DNA of 8,715 nt, taken from NCBI GenBank assembly GCA_023261915.1, contig JALRFT010000005.1, positions 1 through 8,715 of the forward strand, read 5' to 3'. The DNA is from Acidimicrobiales bacterium. GTDB lineage: Bacteria; Actinomycetota; Acidimicrobiia; Acidimicrobiales; Acidimicrobilacustridaceae. Below the pieces are notes generated by a model. The model did no database searches, was not told the DNA's origin, and saw nothing but the letters and a program-made list of their open reading frames with translations. The position numbers and the translations under genes were made by a program. The stretch's first letter is position 1. Every line of letters begins with the position of its first letter. Positions 5,401 to 8,715 of the stretch are shown here, one piece after another.

Positions 5401-5409
5401 TGGTAGGTA
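5401..5409 (+). promoter_or_regulatory. Possible extended -10 for the desaturase gene
   Basis: TGGTAGGTA resembles an extended -10 (TGn plus a TA-starting hexamer, though the last base is A rather than T). The GTG at 5418 begins 8 bp after it and no Shine-Dalgarno site is seen, so a leaderless transcript is possible. No -35 match at the right distance. Weak. Confidence 0.25.
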
Positions 5410-5417
5410 TCCCAGGC

Positions 5418-6626
5418 GTGGAACCTGCAAGAATGAGAGGACTGCACGCCAGCGTGTGGGCACCAGACACAGACCCCGGCAGGCCCGTGACTCTCACCGT
5501 TGATGACAATCCCGACAGTGGCGCTGCGACCCCCGGTCGCAAGGGTTCGCTCCAGCGTGTGCTCGATGTGATCCCTCCCGAAGCCTACGAGCGCCCAACC
5601 AGCAAAGGGCTGGCCTTTTTCTTCCGGGATGTCCTTCTCTACGCAGCGGCCGTGGCGTGGCTCATCATCGTTGACAACCCGCTGCTCGTGATCGCTGGCT
5701 GGATCTTCGCCTCGCTCACCATCGCGGCCCTGTTCGTCGTCGGCCACGACGCCGCCCACGGGGCGCTGTTCACCAGTCGTCGGATGAATCGCACCATCGG
5801 GCGCCTCGCCATGCTTCCCTCGTGGCACGTGTATGAGGGTTGGGTGCTGGGCCACAACCGAATCCACCACACGTATACCGCTCGTCAGGGATTCGACTTC
5901 GTGTGGCACCCCGTTACCCCCGCGGAATACGCCGCCATGCCCTGGCACCTGCGTCTGCGTCATCGCATCGAGTGGTCGTGGGTGGGCGCCGGGGTCTACT
6001 ACGCCCGCGAGGTATGGTGGAACAAGATGGTGGTGGGAAAGCCCCCCGCCCGATTCGCCCGCACCATCCGACGTGACCGATGGATGGTGGCAGGTGTCGT
6101 AGCAGCGGTGTCCGCAGCGCTGTTCGCCCTCGGGCTGAGCAGCGGCGGCACGGTGTGGGCCGGACTGTGGATGATCGTGAAGGTGTGGGTGATCCCCTTC
6201 CTCGGTTTCAGTTTCGTCATCGGCTCACTGGTCCACATCCACCACATCGGACCTGATCTGCGATGGTGGCCGCGGCGGGAATGGACCCGGTTCGCCGGCC
6301 AGGTCGAAGCCACCACGGCGCTGTATGCCTCCCCGGTCATCGAGTTCTTCTTCCACTGGATCATGGTGCACATTCCCCACCACGTTGACGTGCGCATCCC
6401 GATGTACCACCTGCCGATGGCGGCTACGGCCATCGTGGACAACATCGAGGAAGCCAAGGCTGGCAAACTGCGATTTCGGGATTTTGTCGCCAATACCCGG
6501 GCCTGCAAGCTCTACGACTTCGACGCAGGTTGTTGGTATACCTACAGCGAGGCGGCTGCGTTGTCGCCCGAGATGTTGCGGTTACCCGAAGCCTCCCTCG
6601 TCGTCGCTCCTGCTGCCGAACGCTGA
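5418..6626 (+). CDS. Membrane fatty-acid desaturase
   Basis: 402 residues, normal for a membrane acyl-lipid or acyl-CoA desaturase. The three histidine boxes that hold the di-iron centre are all intact: GHDAAHG (109-115, HxxxH), HNRIHH (146-151, HxxxHH) and HIPHH (318-322, HxxHH). An additional cluster HIHH (273-276) lies just before the third box. Hydrophobic segments sit at about 70-110 and 223-275, giving the usual two pairs of membrane hairpins with the boxes on the cytoplasmic face. The enzyme introduces a cis double bond using oxygen and reduced ferredoxin or a flavoprotein partner, which is not in the window. The boxes and the DVRIPMYHLP stretch recall the omega-6/delta-12 branch, but regiospecificity cannot be read. 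An ATG at 5433 is an alternative start; the first 45 residues are not conserved. Probably tunes membrane fluidity, alongside the upstream YbhN-like protein. Confidence 0.95.
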   Translation: MEPARMRGLHASVWAPDTDPGRPVTLTVDDNPDSGAATPGRKGSLQRVLDVIPPEAYERPTSKGLAFFFRDVLLYAAAVAWLIIVDNPLLVIAGWIFASLTIAALFVVGHDAAHGALFTSRRMNRTIGRLAMLPSWHVYEGWVLGHNRIHHTYTARQGFDFVWHPVTPAEYAAMPWHLRLRHRIEWSWVGAGVYYAREVWWNKMVVGKPPARFARTIRRDRWMVAGVVAAVSAALFALGLSSGGTVWAGLWMIVKVWVIPFLGFSFVIGSLVHIHHIGPDLRWWPRREWTRFAGQVEATTALYASPVIEFFFHWIMVHIPHHVDVRIPMYHLPMAATAIVDNIEEAKAGKLRFRDFVANTRACKLYDFDAGCWYTYSEAAALSPEMLRLPEASLVVAPAAER

Positions 6627-6876
6627 GTTCCTCGGCCATATCGGTAAGGATTCCCCAGCGCAGCCGCGAGATTCTCGGGCCCTTCATAGGCAACCCGAGA
6701 CCTCGAGCGAACGACCCCGATGAGCCTCGCTCAATCTCCACCCCTCATTGGGTCCGCCACCGCCAGTGACCATCCAACAGCCCTGAGGCGATCGAGAAGT
6801 CCCCTAAGGTCCACGCCTTCGGGACGGAACTGGCTCTGCGAGTGCGGCAGGGCCGGGGCACGGCTTCGTTGGGGGC
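6627..6876. other. Non-coding convergent gap between desaturase and glycosyltransferase
   Basis: 250 bp between two convergent stop codons. I find no credible gene: the one open frame crossing it (plus strand from 6720) is Arg/Pro/Ser-rich and runs antisense into the glycosyltransferase gene. The only structure is a hairpin at 6673-6700. The gap is longer than the other convergent gaps in this window (3, 63 and 75 bp). Confidence 0.5.
6673..6700. terminator. Candidate terminator hairpin after the desaturase gene
   Basis: TCTCGGG (6673-6679) pairs with CCCGAGA (6694-6700), a perfect 7-bp stem with a 14-nt loop, 47 bp after the desaturase stop and in a convergent gap. The loop is long and there is no T-run, so the call is moderate. 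Confidence 0.4.
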
Positions 6877-7986
6877 TCAGGTATAGAACACCCGATTGCC
6901 CTCGACTGCAGCACGCTCATCGGGGGGAAGGTCACTCATCGACAGGAGGCGATCTGTGGCATCTCGGCCCTCGCCAATGGCGCCGACGTAATAAGCGGCG
7001 ATCGAGAGTTCATACAACGCCCGCCAACGGTAAACCTCGGGCTCCACGAACAGTCCCACCTCCGGCATCGGTAGCGATGCTGCATGGCGGGCGAAGATAT
7101 ATGCCGTGGCCATGCGACCAGCGTGGCGGGCAGCGGTAGCTGCATGACAGGAAGCCTCCGCCCGGGTGGGCACAATGTCAGCCGCCCGGAGAGCGCCATT
7201 CACGAGTTCCGCAGTGCAGCCGTCTCGTCCGCCGATGAGCCGAGCCAACCAGGAGAAGGAGACGTAGATCTCTTCGAGATACCCACCAAGCTCGGTCCGG
7301 CGGCGATAGGCATCGATCGCCTCGTCGACGAGACCGGCATCCCGGTAGCTCTGAGCAAGGTAGAAGGTGTACCGAGGCTCAAGTCCAGGTTCGTCACCGC
7401 TATCCAAAGCCACACGCAGCGTCTCGGCGTCATCGAGGTACTTGTGAGGGTTCTGAGACCGCGCACCGTCCCGGAACGTGGTGTAGCGCACTCCCGGGAT
7501 CGTGCCACCGTGCTCGGCACCTTCGGGGATGGCAAGGAACTCGTGCAGCACACCCCGATAGGTGAAATCCAGCCTCGTAGACGAAATCTGCGGCCGGATG
7601 TACTCAATGCCCTCGGTGAAACGAACGTCATAGACATCAGCTGCGAGCGACGACTTGAACTGAGCAGGAGAGACGCTGTCGTCAATGAGGCAAACGACAT
7701 CAGCATCGATCATGAGTGAATAGTCGCCCAGAGGCCGAGCCAGCTCAAGAGCCTTCGTTCGGTTGTAGGCGAAATCTCTCCACGGAATCTCATGGAGCAT
7801 GCCGGGCAGGTCAGCGAGCAGGGCTCGGATCACGTCCTGGGTGCCATCGGTTGAGCCGGTGTCGACAATGCACCAGGCATCGATGACAGGCCGAACCGAG
7901 TCGATGCACCGCTTGATCACGTGTGCCTCGTTACGGACGATCATGGTGAGAACCACCGTGGGCTGCACGCCCGTGACCGGCGCCAT
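6877..7986 (-). CDS. GT2 glycosyltransferase with TPR-like C-terminal half
   Basis: 369 residues from the ATG at 7984-7986. The N-terminal third is a family-2 (GT-A) glycosyltransferase: VLTMIVRNEAHVIKRCIDS for the first strand and helix, then IVDTGSTDGT (nucleotide-binding loop), the WRDFAYNRTKAL segment, and LMIDADVV, whose DAD is the metal-binding DxD motif. A later GVLHEFL has the HE typical of this group. The C-terminal half is helical with TPR-like pairs (YLAQSYRDAGLVDEAIDAYRR). Members of this group transfer a sugar from a nucleotide donor to glycans or proteins; the acceptor is unknown here. No membrane segment is seen, so it acts in the cytosol. Its ATG overlaps the TGA of the upstream gene (TGATG), so translation is coupled; a GTG one codon earlier is also possible. 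The upstream neighbour is a paralog. Confidence 0.9.
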   Translation of the reverse strand: MAPVTGVQPTVVLTMIVRNEAHVIKRCIDSVRPVIDAWCIVDTGSTDGTQDVIRALLADLPGMLHEIPWRDFAYNRTKALELARPLGDYSLMIDADVVCLIDDSVSPAQFKSSLAADVYDVRFTEGIEYIRPQISSTRLDFTYRGVLHEFLAIPEGAEHGGTIPGVRYTTFRDGARSQNPHKYLDDAETLRVALDSGDEPGLEPRYTFYLAQSYRDAGLVDEAIDAYRRRTELGGYLEEIYVSFSWLARLIGGRDGCTAELVNGALRAADIVPTRAEASCHAATAARHAGRMATAYIFARHAASLPMPEVGLFVEPEVYRWRALYELSIAAYYVGAIGEGRDATDRLLSMSDLPPDERAAVEGNRVFYT

Positions 7987-8715
7987 CACCGCTGGGGACC
8001 CCCGAGCGCCAGATTGTTCTCGCAGGCATCCCGGTAGGGCTGAGGCAGATCAGGTCGATGGAGCAGCGCCTCAAATACCGAGTTGGCAGTCTCCTGCGCA
8101 CCCGTCCACCACCGAGCAATGGCCAACTCGAAGTCGACGCCCCAAGCCGACACCCACGTCTCGGGGAAGAGACCACGATGCCCCCGGTCAAGGCCTGCCC
8201 CCCGCTCCAACCACACGAGCGCAGCCTCCCACCGAGCCTGGGAGTTCAAGAGGCGGCCCAGACGATGGAATGACTCAATCCTTGACGGATCGATCTGCAT
8301 CGCTTCCATGTATGACCATGCCGCCTCGGCGTTCCGGCCGGCAAAGAAGTGCATCTCAGCAATTTGGTAGATGCAGTAGAAGGTCACATCGCGGTCCGCA
8401 CCAATCGCCAAGGTCTCCCGGAAAGCGGCCAAAGCATCTTCCCAACGGCCAAGGTCCCGGTAGTGCAAGGCAACCTCAAAGGCGAGATCCGAACTCTCGG
8501 GGGTGGTGGACAGTTGTTCGAGGAGGAGTTTCACATTCTCGTCGAGTACCTCCTCCCGATCCTCCCGATCGTCGAAGTAGATCACCCGGAGACCGTCGAA
8601 ATCGGCCGTCGCAACTGGCGCAGTGGCCCTGAGTCGGAGATAGCCCTGGTCGCCATAGGTCCACTCAGGACCGACCCGGAGCAGTAGGGGTTGACGGTGC
8701 TCAAAAAGTCGTCGG
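7986..8715 (-). CDS. TPR-like glycosyltransferase paralog (5' end outside window)
   Basis: The reading frame is open from the TGA at 7986-7988 to the right edge, with convincing coding sequence all the way. A GTG at 8583-8585 could be read as a start, but the 43 codons before it look like protein (for example EWTYGDQGYLRLRA and FDGLRVIYFDDRED), so the gene begins outside. The visible part aligns by eye with the C-terminal two-thirds of the downstream glycosyltransferase: WTYGDQGYLRL with FTYRGVLHEFL, HYRDLGRWEDALAAF with SYRDAGLVDEAIDAY, and DLPQPYRDACENN with DLPPDERAAVEGN near the C-terminus. I therefore infer that the missing N-terminus holds a GT2 domain. TPR-like helices fill about 60-200 of the GTG-based numbering. 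The HE of the paralog is replaced (GY). It forms an operon with the downstream gene by TGATG overlap. Confidence 0.8.
   Translation of the reverse strand, partial: RRLFEHRQPLLLRVGPEWTYGDQGYLRLRATAPVATADFDGLRVIYFDDREDREEVLDENVKLLLEQLSTTPESSDLAFEVALHYRDLGRWEDALAAFRETLAIGADRDVTFYCIYQIAEMHFFAGRNAEAAWSYMEAMQIDPSRIESFHRLGRLLNSQARWEAALVWLERGAGLDRGHRGLFPETWVSAWGVDFELAIARWWTGAQETANSVFEALLHRPDLPQPYRDACENNLALGGPQR

Noticed and set aside
5316..5963. 215-codon minus-strand frame opposite the desaturase start
   Set aside because: Covers the antisense of the first histidine boxes and has no domain; the desaturase is unambiguous.
6720..7139. 139-codon plus-strand frame starting in the 6627-6876 gap
   Set aside because: Arg/Pro/Ser-rich, no ribosome site, and two-thirds of it is antisense to the glycosyltransferase.
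7084..8632. Plus-strand frames of 211 and 277 codons opposite the glycosyltransferase pair
   Set aside because: No domain, Arg/Pro/Ser-rich or mirror-like composition; the minus strand has clear GT2 and TPR-like motifs and coupled starts.

Overview
The window is GC-rich, densely coded bacterial DNA with GTG/TTG starts, some start codons that appear leaderless, and protein families common in high-GC Gram-positives (DUF3089 hydrolase, a tryptophan-rich-N-terminus MarR type, TPR glycosyltransferases). This suggests an actinomycete-type bacterium, possibly Acidimicrobiia. The phylum is an inference from style and gene content; no marker gene is present. I see no rRNA, tRNA, CRISPR array, insertion sequence, phage gene or attachment site.

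Layout, left to right. (1) 1-903 (+): 3' part of a DUF3089 alpha/beta-hydrolase-like gene, entering from outside the window. (2) 907-1572 (-): FrnE-type DsbA-like oxidoreductase, convergent with the first gene, stops 3 bp apart. (3) 1645-2001 (+): small thioredoxin, divergent from frnE. (4) 2012-2041: strong GC hairpin, a likely shared terminator. (5) 2065-2610 (-): YceI-family protein, and 2697-3167 (+): MarR-family regulator. The two are divergent, and their 86-bp intergenic region carries two copies of a perfect GTTGA-N4-TCAAC inverted repeat 32 bp apart. (6) 3243-3485 and 3482-3967 (-): an Hsp20 gene translationally coupled to a downstream 80-residue protein of unknown function. (7) 4019-4053: interrupted palindrome in the hsp20 upstream region. 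(8) 4134-5306 (+): YbhN-like multi-pass membrane protein. (9) 5418-6626 (+): three-histidine-box fatty-acid desaturase. (10) 6627-6876: non-coding gap. (11) 6877-7986 and 7986-8715 (-): two overlapping genes encoding paralogous glycosyltransferase/TPR-like proteins, the upstream one running off the right edge.

How the genes fit together. The left half is a loose redox, stress and lipid set: two thioredoxin-fold proteins, a YceI lipocalin-like protein with its likely MarR regulator, and a small heat-shock chaperone. The middle holds two membrane-lipid-related genes, a YbhN-type integral membrane protein and an acyl desaturase. The right end is the start of a glycosylation cluster that continues beyond the window.

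Nothing here amounts to a clearly new defence or mobile system. The best leads are the duplicated MarR operator with overlapping promoters, the coupled Hsp20/80-aa pair with its upstream palindrome, and the tandem glycosyltransferase paralogs, one of which has apparently lost a conserved motif.
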